Source: Aquimarina algiphila
GTDB lineage: Bacteria > Bacteroidota > Bacteroidia > Flavobacteriales > Flavobacteriaceae
Direction: 5' to 3'
DNA length: 64,000 bases
Assembly: GCF_007489275.1 (NCBI RefSeq)
Contig: NZ_VLNR01000030.1
Span: forward strand, 1-64,000
Below are positions 28,026 to 37,246 of this stretch, one piece after another. The stretch's first letter is position 1. Every line of letters starts with the position of its first letter. The translations under genes were made by a program, and so were the position numbers. Below the pieces are notes generated by a model, which saw only the letters and a program-made list of their open reading frames with translations, ran no database searches and had not been told where the DNA came from.

Positions 28026-28384
28026 TATTTTTTGTTTTTTATCAGTTGAATGATCTCTTCTAATTCGTCTGTATTTATTTTCTCCTCTTTAGCAAAGAAC
28101 TTGACCAAAGCTAATGGCGAATTATCAAAATAGTTATTAACTACTTCACCTAATACTTCTTTTTGATATTCGTCTTTGGATACTAATGGATAATATTGAA
28201 AGCTGTTTCCATAAGCCGTATGGCTTATGAAACCTTTTTCTTCAAGAATTTTTACAATGGTAGCAGTAGTATTATAATGTGGTTTAGGATCAGATAATTC
28301 TTCTATAATCTCTTTTATAAAAGCTTTTTCTAATTTCCACAGACTTTGCATAATCTGCTCCTCTCTTTTGGCTAATTTTTGCAT
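28025..28384 (-). CDS. BlaI/MecI/CopY family transcriptional repressor
   Basis: A 119-residue winged-helix repressor. The features are typical of the family: KLAKREEQIMQSLWKLEKAFIKEII, HYNTTATIVKILEEKGFISHTAYGNSFQYYPLVSKDEY, and a C-terminal dimerisation helix with EIIQLIKNKK. It represses its own operon until cleaved by the partner M56 peptidase encoded immediately downstream (TAATG overlap). I start at the ATG at 28384, where family members begin; a TTG start 21 bp upstream is less likely. Three inverted repeats directly before the gene are its probable operators. Whether it responds to beta-lactams or to another signal cannot be told. Confidence 0.9.
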   Translation of the reverse strand: MQKLAKREEQIMQSLWKLEKAFIKEIIEELSDPKPHYNTTATIVKILEEKGFISHTAYGNSFQYYPLVSKDEYQKEVLGEVVNNYFDNSPLALVKFFAKEEKINTDELEEIIQLIKNKK

Positions 28385-28410
28385 GGAATCAATTTTATAC
28401 AACAAACATA

Positions 28411-28463
28411 CTACTAATCTATTAGTTTTGCAACTAATTTATTAGTAGTTTAACTAATTAGTT
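28411..28463. promoter_or_regulatory. Triple ACTAAT/ATTAGT operator of the blaI-M56 operon
   Basis: Three dyads occur in 53 bp: ACTAATCTATTAGT (28413-28426), ACTAATTTATTAGT (28433-28446) and AACTAATTAGTT (28452-28463). They start 27 bp before the blaI start. BlaI-type repressors bind inverted repeats of this size, so autoregulation is a strong inference. Confidence 0.7.
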
Positions 28464-28591
28464 AGGATTAAAAGAGCTTAGGGTTTGATATTAAGGGAGA
28501 TAGGAGGAAGTGTTAAAAATTTGATAATGTGGTTTAGAAAAGGAAATTTATGTTAGAAATATTATTTTTGGAGGCTATGATTCTAGGTAGA

Positions 28592-29830
28592 CTATTCTTT
28601 TTTTTCTCCAAATTTATTAGCTAACAACTCCCATAACTCAGTATTTCCATGATCATACCCCAAAGCCCATATTCCAATTCCGGATAGCTTTTTACTCTTG
28701 ATCCAATCGTATTTATGAGATAGTGATAAACTATCTTCAAACCATATTTGTTTTGGTTTATCTTCTTTACTTTTAAAAACGGAATACGCACTAGAACTTA
28801 TAGTATCATACGCTATCTCTAATCGATTATATTTTAATATTTCTTTAATTCTGGTATAGGAATAGTGTTTAATAAAATGATCTGTCTTGCTAGGAATTGA
28901 TACAGTTTTGGTTTGCCATTCTCCTCCATAATAGGGGAGCCCAACAATTAAATTATTAGGATGCACACCTTCATTCAGGTAATAGTCTATTGAGCGTGAC
29001 ACGCTGTTCTTGCCCCATTGTTTACTGCTGTTTAATGGAGATATTGGACCGGCCTGATCACTAAAACTTCCATAATAATCATATCCCATCAATGTATATA
29101 TATCAATATAAGGGTTTATCGTCTTGATATCAAAAATCCTGTTTCGGTCAACAGCATATAGCGCTAAAGAAATAGAATATTTAGGATTCGAAGTGTGTAA
29201 TTTGGTAGATAGATTAATTAAAAAATTACTAAAAGCTTGCTTGTTTTTTTTGGGTACTCCTTCAAAATCTATATTTATTCCATCTGCATCTCTTAATTTT
29301 AGTAAAGATGTTAAACTATCTATAAGAGTCTCCTGAGCTTTTGGATTAGATAAAAATTTAGAATTGTTTTTTGATCCAAAATTTGAAACAGAAAGAAACA
29401 CTTTACATTGATGAACTTTTGCACTATCTATAAGTGCTGTGGTTTTCCATTGATGTATACTTTTATAACTTCCTGTTTCAGGATTAACTTGATAAGAAAA
29501 ATATGAAATACCCCATAATAAAGAGAAATTGTAACTTTTATAAGCAGAACCACTAGAGTATAAATGCCATCCAAAGGTTTTATATTCTTTACGAAGACGA
29601 TGTCTGGGTACTGGCTTAGAATGATGTTTTAATTGATTAACACTATCCCACTGAGCTTCTGTTGTAAGATTTAAATTTGAATATATTCCGTTTTTTCTAA
29701 AATCAGAAGTAATATACTCTTTAGGTATTTCTGTTGTAGTAGATGTATTGGCTGGCTCTTTTTCTTTTTTGTCATTGTTACATGAAATAATGGTAAGAAA
29801 AAGTATGAATAAGAGTAGTTTGTTTTTCAT
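28592..29830 (-). CDS. GH18 family chitinase-like lipoprotein
   Basis: A 412-residue exported lipoprotein with the catalytic signature of glycoside hydrolase family 18. The signal peptide LLLFILFLTIISC gives a lipobox Cys at residue 17. The active-site strand DGINIDFE spans 183-190, with Glu190 the expected acid. Other barrel strands are KVFLSVSNFG, LMGYDYYG, NLIVGLPYYGG and SGIGIWALGYD. GH18 enzymes cleave chitin or related beta-1,4-GlcNAc glycans, but several lipoprotein members act on other glycans or spore/cell-wall material, so the substrate is open. The gene is monocistronic. Confidence 0.88.
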   Translation of the reverse strand: MKNKLLLFILFLTIISCNNDKKEKEPANTSTTTEIPKEYITSDFRKNGIYSNLNLTTEAQWDSVNQLKHHSKPVPRHRLRKEYKTFGWHLYSSGSAYKSYNFSLLWGISYFSYQVNPETGSYKSIHQWKTTALIDSAKVHQCKVFLSVSNFGSKNNSKFLSNPKAQETLIDSLTSLLKLRDADGINIDFEGVPKKNKQAFSNFLINLSTKLHTSNPKYSISLALYAVDRNRIFDIKTINPYIDIYTLMGYDYYGSFSDQAGPISPLNSSKQWGKNSVSRSIDYYLNEGVHPNNLIVGLPYYGGEWQTKTVSIPSKTDHFIKHYSYTRIKEILKYNRLEIAYDTISSSAYSVFKSKEDKPKQIWFEDSLSLSHKYDWIKSKKLSGIGIWALGYDHGNTELWELLANKFGEKKE

Positions 29831-30041
29831 GAAATTAGTGTCAACAGCTAACCAAAAAGGGTAGTGTTTAAGGTTTTAAGTTATTTCATACCTAAGATAT
29901 ACAAAAAATAAAAAAAGAGGAGTAGGTATATGCTGTTTTACAACAAGAATAATATGGTTGTTACGATAAATTCAGAGAATAATAAAAAATAATATTTTTG
30001 AATGCCTTGTCATAATTAGATATGTTTTATTTCACAATTCT

Positions 30042-30977
30042 TTAGAATGGTAGATTTCCCAAATCTACATTTCCACCAGAGAGAATAATCCCTACCTTTT
30101 TATGTTTGAACTTTTCTTTTTCTCTAAGCAAAGCAGCAAAAGGAACTGCACAAGAAGGTTCTATTATAATTTTCATTCGTTCCCAAATCAATCGCATTGC
30201 GTTAATAATTTCTTGTTCTTCAACTCTAATGATTTCTGAAACGTGTTTTTGGATTATAGGAAAATTAATATCTCCTAATTGTGTTTTTAATCCGTCTGCA
30301 ATTGTATTTATGGTATCATTAGTTTCAATTTTGCCACTTTGTAAAGAACGGTAAGCATCATCAACTTCAAAAGGTTCGCCACCAATAACTTTACAGTTAT
30401 TACCATAAAAATGAGCTGCTAATGCTGTTCCGGCAATAAGTCCGCCACCTCCAACAGGAGTTAGGATATATTCGAGATCAGAGTGATCTTCTAATAACTC
30501 TAATGCAGCAGTTCCTTGTCCAAGTATTACGTCCAGATTATCAGAAGGGTGTATAAAAGTGGCTCCTTTTTCTTTTTGAATTAAGTCAGCAGCTTGTTCT
30601 CTATCTTCTAGAGTGGGAGGGCACTCAATAATCTCACCTTTATATCCTTTTACTGCATCTTTTTTTACTTGAGGAGCGTTAGATGGCATTACGATATATG
30701 CTTTTACTCCTAAGCTCAATGCGGCTAAAGATAATGCCTGGGCAAAATTACCAGAAGAATGCGTGACAACACCTTTGGACTTTTGTGCTTCTGATAATTT
30801 TGAAATAGCACTGGCAGCTCCACGCATTTTAAAAGCCCCCATTCTCTGAAAATTTTCACATTTAAAAAATAGTGTTGTTCCAGAAATTTCATTTAGTAAT
30901 CTCGATGTAAGGACAGGAGTTCTATGAATATAGGGCTTAATAGTATTGTGACGATCTTTTAACTCTTGTTTGGTCAT
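30042..30977 (-). CDS. PLP-dependent threonine/serine dehydratase-like enzyme
   Basis: A 311-residue fold-type II pyridoxal-phosphate enzyme. Lys50 in MGAFKMRGA is the Schiff-base lysine. SSGNFAQAL binds the substrate carboxylate, and PVGGGGLIAGTAL binds the cofactor phosphate. It lacks the C-terminal ACT-type regulatory domain of biosynthetic IlvA, so a catabolic threonine dehydratase, serine racemase or hydroxyaspartate ammonia-lyase are all possible. It is last in a run of five minus-strand genes that starts with the M20 peptidase, with small gaps; joint transcription is likely but not proven. Confidence 0.88.
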   Translation of the reverse strand: MTKQELKDRHNTIKPYIHRTPVLTSRLLNEISGTTLFFKCENFQRMGAFKMRGAASAISKLSEAQKSKGVVTHSSGNFAQALSLAALSLGVKAYIVMPSNAPQVKKDAVKGYKGEIIECPPTLEDREQAADLIQKEKGATFIHPSDNLDVILGQGTAALELLEDHSDLEYILTPVGGGGLIAGTALAAHFYGNNCKVIGGEPFEVDDAYRSLQSGKIETNDTINTIADGLKTQLGDINFPIIQKHVSEIIRVEEQEIINAMRLIWERMKIIIEPSCAVPFAALLREKEKFKHKKVGIILSGGNVDLGNLPF

Positions 30978-31058
30978 TATTTTGTCATAGTTAGCATCTA
31001 AAATTATGGTTTTGCTAGAAGTATAGAAAAATATACTGATTTTTTTAACGTTTAAAAA

Positions 31059-31700
31059 TCACTTCTTTTCTCCTATAAGTAATGTATTTGTTCCTTGTAC
31101 ATTGTTATATTGAATGAATTCAATTTGAGATTCGAATTTTGATTTTAGTTGTTTGATTTTAGTATTTTCTTTCAGATTAATCCCAGCATTAAACACCACT
31201 TTCCCTTCGGGGGATATTAAATCAATTGTTTTTTTCCAAAATTCTTCTTCGTAAAATGGTTCAGGGACCTGGTTATCAATAAAAATATCAATGATTATGA
31301 TTTCGAATTGTTTGGTACATTGATTAATATAGTGGAGTGCATCATCACATATAATTTCAAGAGTTGAGCTACCAGTAATATCAAATTCATTTTTTGCAAT
31401 TTTTATGATGACTTCGTCAATTTCTACCGCAGTGATTTTTCCTTTATGATTGAACTTTTCTTGCAAAGGGTGTATGATACTTCCTCCCCCAAGACCTAAT
31501 AATAGAATTTGACTATCCTCAGGAATATCTATTTGTGATAGCCCATAAGTAAGTAATTTTTGTAATGTACCATAAGAATAATTAGCATTTTGACTGTCTA
31601 ATACCTTTTTTCCATTCATCAAAGTGATCTCTAAAGTACCATTAATTTTAGAGGGAATTTCTTTGGTAAACGGAAGTAAATAACTTAATAATTTTTTCAT
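31059..31700 (-). CDS. Spermidine synthase-like methyltransferase-fold protein
   Basis: A 213-residue Rossmann-fold protein of the spermidine synthase superfamily. The glycine-rich motif ILLLGLGGGSIIHPL is followed by KITAVEIDEVIIKIAKNEF, where the Glu is the usual ribose-binding acid. A DDALHYI stretch follows, then IIIIDIFIDNQVPEPFYEEEFW. It is shorter than genuine SpeE (about 280 residues) and lacks the N-terminal beta-domain, so polyamine synthesis is uncertain. Many such short relatives are of unknown function. It lies between the aldo/keto reductase and the dehydratase genes. Confidence 0.75.
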   Translation of the reverse strand: MKKLLSYLLPFTKEIPSKINGTLEITLMNGKKVLDSQNANYSYGTLQKLLTYGLSQIDIPEDSQILLLGLGGGSIIHPLQEKFNHKGKITAVEIDEVIIKIAKNEFDITGSSTLEIICDDALHYINQCTKQFEIIIIDIFIDNQVPEPFYEEEFWKKTIDLISPEGKVVFNAGINLKENTKIKQLKSKFESQIEFIQYNNVQGTNTLLIGEKK

Positions 31701-31757
31701 GTTATATGTCGAAAATCTGATGTAGGTCAGCTAATTTATATGTTGTCAAACAAAAAA

Positions 31758-32717
31758 TTAATTCCATGATAACTTTTTTCGCTCAGACCAATATTGAATT
31801 GGTTGTGATTTGAAAGACCGTAGACCTTCTATTTCTTTTGAATCAAGTACAAAGGTTGTACTTTTAAGATTATCATTGACATGAGATTGATTTGAAGCTC
31901 CACTAAGTACTTTGTAAGGATCCACAGTATCAATACAAAACCGTAAAGCTATGGCATCAATTCCAACTTGATATTTATCTGCAAGTTCTTGTAAAAAAAT
32001 GTACAATTTTTGATAATTTGGATAGCTGTTATTCGGGAGTAGACGTCCGTTAGCCAATGCTTCTTTTATGACGATTTTTTTATTTTTTGTATGTATTGTT
32101 TTTATGATATTCAATAAACTCTGATCAAGAATATTATAAGTGATCTGAAATGCATCAAATAAAGAATGTCCTTCAACTTCAACTTCAAGTGCTTTTTGTA
32201 TAACTTCTAGTTGATTAGCACCAGAAGTGGTAACTCCAATCATCAGATTATGTTTTGATTTTAGTTGAGCTAATCTTTTTAAAACAACCTCATTTTCTAA
32301 AACACCAGATTCAAATGTTGCAGAATGAATCTGATACATTTTTAAATAAGGAAGTATCTTTTTAGACTGTTGCCACTGTTCGTTTAATTTAGAAATACTA
32401 TGTTCCTTTATCTCATGTTGTGTGGCTTTAGGATCAAAGTTTGCGGTATATGTGTATCCCCATTTCGTTGCTATTTCAATAGTCGAATCATTTTTTGAAG
32501 AGACCCAATCTATAAGTAATTCTTCTGCTAATCCATATCCCGGAGCAGTATCAAAATATCGAATTCCGTGTTGATATGCATATTCTAAGGTTTGCCAACT
32601 TTTTTTTCGAAAATCTTCTAAAGTAATAGGCGTATTTTCTTCTCTTCTTATATTAATATATTGTGGTCTGCCAATAGCAGCTGTTCCTAGTCCGATTGAC
32701 GAATAGGTGTTATCCAT
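31758..32717 (-). CDS. Aldo/keto reductase
   Basis: A 319-residue NADP(H)-dependent aldo/keto reductase with a TIM-barrel pattern. IRYFDTAPGYGLAEELL carries the catalytic Asp and Tyr, IATKWGY carries the Lys, and YQIHSATFE carries the His region. The C-terminal part VLSGASNQSHVNDNL contacts the cofactor. It is closest in appearance to oxidoreductases acting on small sugars or aldehydes (pyridoxal/fucose dehydrogenase-like). No substrate can be named. The start codon is 17 bp past the stop of the upstream alpha/beta hydrolase gene. Confidence 0.85.
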   Translation of the reverse strand: MDNTYSSIGLGTAAIGRPQYINIRREENTPITLEDFRKKSWQTLEYAYQHGIRYFDTAPGYGLAEELLIDWVSSKNDSTIEIATKWGYTYTANFDPKATQHEIKEHSISKLNEQWQQSKKILPYLKMYQIHSATFESGVLENEVVLKRLAQLKSKHNLMIGVTTSGANQLEVIQKALEVEVEGHSLFDAFQITYNILDQSLLNIIKTIHTKNKKIVIKEALANGRLLPNNSYPNYQKLYIFLQELADKYQVGIDAIALRFCIDTVDPYKVLSGASNQSHVNDNLKSTTFVLDSKEIEGLRSFKSQPIQYWSERKKLSWN

Positions 32718-32734
32718 TTGTTTTAATATTTATA

Positions 32735-33583
32735 TTATAAGTTATCAAACCATTTTACTGTCTTTACCCAAAGAGTTTCCTTAAATTTTCGTCTAAAAAA
32801 TCCAAAATGACCAATTTTATCGGTTAAAATCTCTTCTAAACGTATAATTTCAATCTCTTTTTGATTTGACTTAAATAGATTATGTATTCTTTTTATTGCT
32901 TGTTCTGTTCCTATGGGATCATCTTCTATGCCTAAAGTAAGTAATTTTGATTGATAGGTATTATAAAATAATTTCACACCATTATTTTCTAGTTGTTTTT
33001 TTATATCGGTATGCTTTCTTCTATTATGCCACTGATGTATCACTCCCTTTGGAACATCCTCGAGCATTCCAAGTTTTTTACCTGGAAAATAACCAACAAC
33101 ATTGGTAATCCAGGGAAGTATAATATGCCATAAGAAATAAATCTTAGCTCTTTGTTTCTTTGGCCAATCTTTATAATATGCAGTTTGTGCACCAACAGTT
33201 ATTACTCCACTGATTTCAGTATTTTTTTCTGTCATACCGATAATAGTACCTCCAATACTATGCCCTAGAGTAAGAATTTTTTGATTTGGAAATTCTTTTT
33301 TGACGTAATTTATGACTCCTGCAAAATCTTTATCACCCCAATCTAGGAAAGTAGCCTTAAACCCTCTCAGTTTTTTTGGTCTTGACGCCGCAATACCTCT
33401 ATAATCATATGTAATTACATGGTATCCATGCTCTGCCATAAAAGTAGCATAGTGATGATATAATTTTCTACTGACTGCTGTTGCAGAATTTATAATTAAG
33501 ACTTTATTATTTGTAACTTTTGATGAAGGAGTATATAATTGCCCCATAAGCTGATATCCATCTTTTGCGGGAATGGTTATCAT
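32735..33583 (-). CDS. Alpha/beta hydrolase (serine aminopeptidase S33-like)
   Basis: A 282-residue alpha/beta-hydrolase. The nucleophile elbow is LTLGHSIGGTIIGM. The oxyanion/early motif is VITYDYRGIAASRPK, and the late acid and His lie in LTLGIEDDPIGT and KIGHFGFF. It has the size and layout of YheT-like or acylglycerol-lipase-like hydrolases, with a small cap. The start codon is 2 bp after the stop of the M20 peptidase gene, so co-transcription is practically certain. The substrate is unknown. Confidence 0.8.
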   Translation of the reverse strand: MITIPAKDGYQLMGQLYTPSSKVTNNKVLIINSATAVSRKLYHHYATFMAEHGYHVITYDYRGIAASRPKKLRGFKATFLDWGDKDFAGVINYVKKEFPNQKILTLGHSIGGTIIGMTEKNTEISGVITVGAQTAYYKDWPKKQRAKIYFLWHIILPWITNVVGYFPGKKLGMLEDVPKGVIHQWHNRRKHTDIKKQLENNGVKLFYNTYQSKLLTLGIEDDPIGTEQAIKRIHNLFKSNQKEIEIIRLEEILTDKIGHFGFFRRKFKETLWVKTVKWFDNL

Positions 33584-33585
33584 TT

Positions 33586-35106
33586 TTATAACTTTTGAGT
33601 TAATATTGCTGTAATGGTTTTGATACCGTCTATATAGTTTCCAACTCGAATATTCTCGTTTGGACTATGTTGATTATTATCTTTATTTACGGTGGGTACG
33701 ATAACCACAGGAATGTTTAAGGTATTCACAAATGGTGAAATAGGAATGGAACCACCACCAGTTCGTATTTGTATGGGAGATTTACCAAAAGCTCTTGTTA
33801 TAGCATTTCTAAGCCATTGTCCAATTTCAGTATTAAAATCTGTTCTAAAAGCATCATATGCTATTTGATGATTAAAACGAATGATTTTTTTGTATTTCAT
33901 ACGTTCTTCTTCAGTAGGGATGCTATCTATAATATGATACCCTTGATTTATAATATGATTTTTCACCAAATCTACCATATGTTTAGCATTAGTTTCTTTG
34001 ACTAATCTAATATTCATTTCGGCAATTGCACTTGAAGGAATAATAGTTCTTCTTTTTGTGCCAACCCACCCAGATTTTATCCCTAGGATTCCTAACGATG
34101 GATATTGTATTGATTCTTGATAGGTCTCTGCGATATTATCAATTGAGGCAATACCTAATTTTTTTCTCATCGTTTGTTCATCATCCGGAACTTGATTCAG
34201 TATCTTTTTTGTTTCTTCAGAAATTTCTATTCCGTCATACCACCCCGGTATAGCTACACGACCATCATCTTGCACCATAGAGGCTAATAATTGTGAAAGG
34301 CGTAATGCTGGATTAGGAACATAATTACCATAATGGCCACTGTGTTGAGGTGCTCTGGGACCAAAGACCTCAAGAGATAACGTTGTTATTCCTCTTGCTC
34401 CATAAGCTAATGTGGGTTTGTTAGAAATATGCATTGGACCATCAAAAATTACTAACATGTCGGAAGCTAATTGATCTTTATAATCGAGTACAGCCTTAGG
34501 TAATCTGGGCGAACTAATTTCTTCCTCAAAGTCCATAATCACTTTAATATTGAAGTTGGGCTCATAGTTTAGGTCATTTATAATATCCATCGCTTTTAGA
34601 AACATGACTACAGGACCTTTTGCATCAGAGGTAGACCGAGCAAAAATCCTCCAATCAGGATTAATGGTGTCTTTTAATTGACTTAATGAAATTGTATTCC
34701 ATGATTTATCTTGATCATTAAATTCTTTTAATGTGGCTCTATAAGGATTATCCTGAAACCATTTTGTAGTATCCACTGGTTGTCCATCGACCTGAAGATA
34801 AACCAAAACCGTTTTCTTTGCTTTTTTATAGTTTTTGCTAGCTAATAATAATGGGATTTTTTTTGTTGTGAGTTGTTGAGTAGAGAATCCTCTATCTGTA
34901 AACGCTTTTTTACACCATTTAAAGTTTTTTTCGATGTCTTTAGGGAAATGTGCATCATTGGGTAAACTTAGGAGATCAACAAGTTCATCAAATGATGTTT
35001 TGGCATAAGTGAGAGACAATTTATTTAATTCCTGATCTGTTATACTTTGGGCAATAGAGTAGGAGGTAATGAATAGAAAAGCGATGGTAGTTAGATACTT
35101 TGTCAT
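33586..35106 (-). CDS. Exported M20/M25/M40 family metallopeptidase
   Basis: A 506-residue dinuclear zinc peptidase with a signal peptide (YLTTIAFLFITSYSIAQ). The metal-site segments are recognisable: RSTSDAKGPVV (bridging Asp), MDFEEEISSP (Glu pair), and RTGGGSIPI near the C-terminus. A lid-type dimerisation domain lies between, with GPRAPQHSGHYGNYVPNP. Probably a periplasmic dipeptidase or carboxypeptidase. I take the ATG at 35106; a TTG at 35112 is an alternative. It heads the five-gene run ending with the PLP dehydratase. Confidence 0.87.
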   Translation of the reverse strand: MTKYLTTIAFLFITSYSIAQSITDQELNKLSLTYAKTSFDELVDLLSLPNDAHFPKDIEKNFKWCKKAFTDRGFSTQQLTTKKIPLLLASKNYKKAKKTVLVYLQVDGQPVDTTKWFQDNPYRATLKEFNDQDKSWNTISLSQLKDTINPDWRIFARSTSDAKGPVVMFLKAMDIINDLNYEPNFNIKVIMDFEEEISSPRLPKAVLDYKDQLASDMLVIFDGPMHISNKPTLAYGARGITTLSLEVFGPRAPQHSGHYGNYVPNPALRLSQLLASMVQDDGRVAIPGWYDGIEISEETKKILNQVPDDEQTMRKKLGIASIDNIAETYQESIQYPSLGILGIKSGWVGTKRRTIIPSSAIAEMNIRLVKETNAKHMVDLVKNHIINQGYHIIDSIPTEEERMKYKKIIRFNHQIAYDAFRTDFNTEIGQWLRNAITRAFGKSPIQIRTGGGSIPISPFVNTLNIPVVIVPTVNKDNNQHSPNENIRVGNYIDGIKTITAILTQKL

Positions 35107-35247
35107 AATCAAATACGTTGAATGGTTGTTTGTGATTATGGTAAATGTATATAAAAGATTGATTTTTATCTTTTTATTTTAAATAACCTTAACAGGGATT
35201 TTTTGTTATTGAATTATTATAATTGATCTTTATTTTTAAATTAAAAT

Positions 35248-35281
35248 ATAAAAAAATCCAACCACAATAATATGGTTGGAT
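35248..35281 (-). terminator. Intrinsic terminator after dnaN
   Basis: On the minus strand ATCCAACCA / TGGTTGGAT forms a 9-bp stem with an 8-base loop, followed by a T run. It lies 30 bp after the dnaN stop. Confidence 0.85.
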
Positions 35282-35310
35282 CTAAATATAATGGTTATTT
35301 AGCTAGTGTA

Positions 35311-36429
35311 TTAGTTATTTAGCATTACAGGCATTACTAACATTGTTACATGTTCTCCTTCGTCTAATCCATCAATTGGAGTAAGGATTCCTGCACGGTT
35401 AGGAAGTGACATTTCAAGTTGTACTTCATCAGCATTAAGGTTATTCAACATTTCACTAAGAAAACGAGAATTGAATCCTATCTGCATATCGTCTCCTTGA
35501 TAGTCACATGTTAAACGTTCTTCTGCTTTATTAGAGTAATCTATATCTTCTGCAGATACATTTAACTCTGCTCCAGCAATTTTTAAACGGATTTGATGTG
35601 TTGTTTTATTAGAGAAAATAGATACCCTACGAACTGAATTTAAGAACTGCGTTCTTGCAATTGTTAATTTGTTAGGGTTTTCTTTTGGAATAACAGCCTC
35701 ATAGTTTGGATATTTTCCATCGATTAATCTACAAATTAATTGAGTCTCATCAAAAGTGAATTTTGCATTAGCCTCATTATATTCTATTAATACTTCTGTG
35801 TCACTACCAGCCAAAATTCCTTTTAATAAATTTAAAGGTTTTTTAGGCATAATAAACTCAGCAGATTGAGAAGCTTTGATATCTTCACGAGTATATTTAA
35901 CTAATTTATGAGCATCTGTGGCTACAAAAGTGAGCCCTTCTGTCGAAAATTGAAAAAACACACCACTCATTACAGGTCTAAGATCATCGTTACCAGTGGC
36001 AAAAATAGTTTTGCTTACCGCAGTAGCGAGTACATCACCCAAAATATTAGTAGCACTAGGATCTTCTAATTCTACAGCTTTAGGGAATTCTTCACCATCT
36101 GCATAAGCCAATGCATATTTACCATGATTAGAACTAATTTCTATAGTGTTATTATCTGCCACAACAAAAGTTAATGGTTGCTCAGGAAAAGTTTTAAGGG
36201 TTTCCAATAATAATTTGGCAGGCACAGCAATGGTTCCCTGATCTGCAGATTCTACTTCTAATTTTGCAGACATTGTGGTCTCAAGATCAGATGCAGAAAC
36301 CAATAATGAATTATTGTCTAATTCAAATAAGAAGTTATCTAAGATCGGTAAGGTATTGCTATTACTAATTACACCACCTAATACCTGCAGTTGCTTAAGT
36401 AAGTATGAACTAGATACTATGAATTTCAT
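35311..36429 (-). CDS. dnaN: DNA polymerase III sliding clamp, beta subunit
   Basis: A 372-residue beta clamp, full length. The three-fold repeated clamp domains are recognisable: KFIVSSSYLLKQLQVLGGVI at the start, VPAKLLLETLKTFP, SGVFFQFSTEGLTFVATDAHKLVKY, GFNSRFLSEMLNNL, and the C-terminal VTMLVMPVMLNN. The clamp encircles DNA and tethers polymerase III. The gene stands alone here, not beside dnaA, which is common in Bacteroidota. A terminator closes the unit. Confidence 0.97.
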   Translation of the reverse strand: MKFIVSSSYLLKQLQVLGGVISNSNTLPILDNFLFELDNNSLLVSASDLETTMSAKLEVESADQGTIAVPAKLLLETLKTFPEQPLTFVVADNNTIEISSNHGKYALAYADGEEFPKAVELEDPSATNILGDVLATAVSKTIFATGNDDLRPVMSGVFFQFSTEGLTFVATDAHKLVKYTREDIKASQSAEFIMPKKPLNLLKGILAGSDTEVLIEYNEANAKFTFDETQLICRLIDGKYPNYEAVIPKENPNKLTIARTQFLNSVRRVSIFSNKTTHQIRLKIAGAELNVSAEDIDYSNKAEERLTCDYQGDDMQIGFNSRFLSEMLNNLNADEVQLEMSLPNRAGILTPIDGLDEGEHVTMLVMPVMLNN

Positions 36430-36553
36430 GTGTGATTTATTATGTACGGTTTTGGCAAATATAATCGTAATCTACAAGGATTTCGATATGCAGAAAACCA
36501 TAGTTATTAACAAACCAATGGGAGTTATTGACTATTTTTATGAATTCCTAATT

Positions 36554-37129
36554 CTAATTTGTATCGTCCTCCATCAGCTTATCAGTGTAATGTGCTTTAT
36601 GCTTGGGATTAGCAAATCGTTTTTCATTATATACCGAAGATTTTCCTTTTGGAATAGAGAGACTTTGCCATTGTTGTCCTGTAATCATTTTTCCTAAAAA
36701 AACAATTTGACCGATATGATACGAATAATGCGCTAATTGACGATTGATTGCTTCAGTGATACTGTGTTCTATATTTCGAACATAAATGGGTTGATCAAAA
36801 TTATCGTCATTAATACTGTCCAAAGCTTCAAAAAGACATTTCCATCCATCATGCCATTTGATTAAAAGTTCTTCTTTTGTTTTAATGTCATTAACAAACT
36901 CAGCATCACGTTGCCTCCATTTTTTTTCGCCATCTTCTGTTAAAAAATTTGTCCAACGAGATTTCATATTCCCCCATAGATGTTTGACAATAATTGCAAT
37001 ACTATTACTATCATCATTATATTGCCAAAAAAGTTTTTCTTCTGGTAACTGTGCTATCGTCTTTTTGCCCAATGATTGATAATACTTAAATTGTTTTTGG
37101 ATTCCTTCTAAGTATTCTGATGCATTCAT
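36554..37129 (-). CDS. DinB-superfamily protein (DUF1572-like)
   Basis: A 191-residue four-helix-bundle protein of the DinB/YfiT-like putative metalloenzyme superfamily. Candidate metal-binding histidines lie in IAIIVKHLWGNM and in AHYSYHIGQIVFLGKMI, matching the usual three-His layout. Members of DUF1572 have no defined substrate; some relatives in the superfamily are bacillithiol- or mycothiol-dependent transferases. It is monocistronic on the minus strand between dnaN and the vitamin B12 region. Confidence 0.75.
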   Translation of the reverse strand: MNASEYLEGIQKQFKYYQSLGKKTIAQLPEEKLFWQYNDDSNSIAIIVKHLWGNMKSRWTNFLTEDGEKKWRQRDAEFVNDIKTKEELLIKWHDGWKCLFEALDSINDDNFDQPIYVRNIEHSITEAINRQLAHYSYHIGQIVFLGKMITGQQWQSLSIPKGKSSVYNEKRFANPKHKAHYTDKLMEDDTN

Positions 37130-37246
37130 TATTAGATGTTTTCTTATAAAAATACAACTTTATAGGATACTTATTTTATTTCAAATAAATATGATTTTTG
37201 AGTATCATTTTATACTAATGTTATTAGTACCTAAATATGAATAGTT

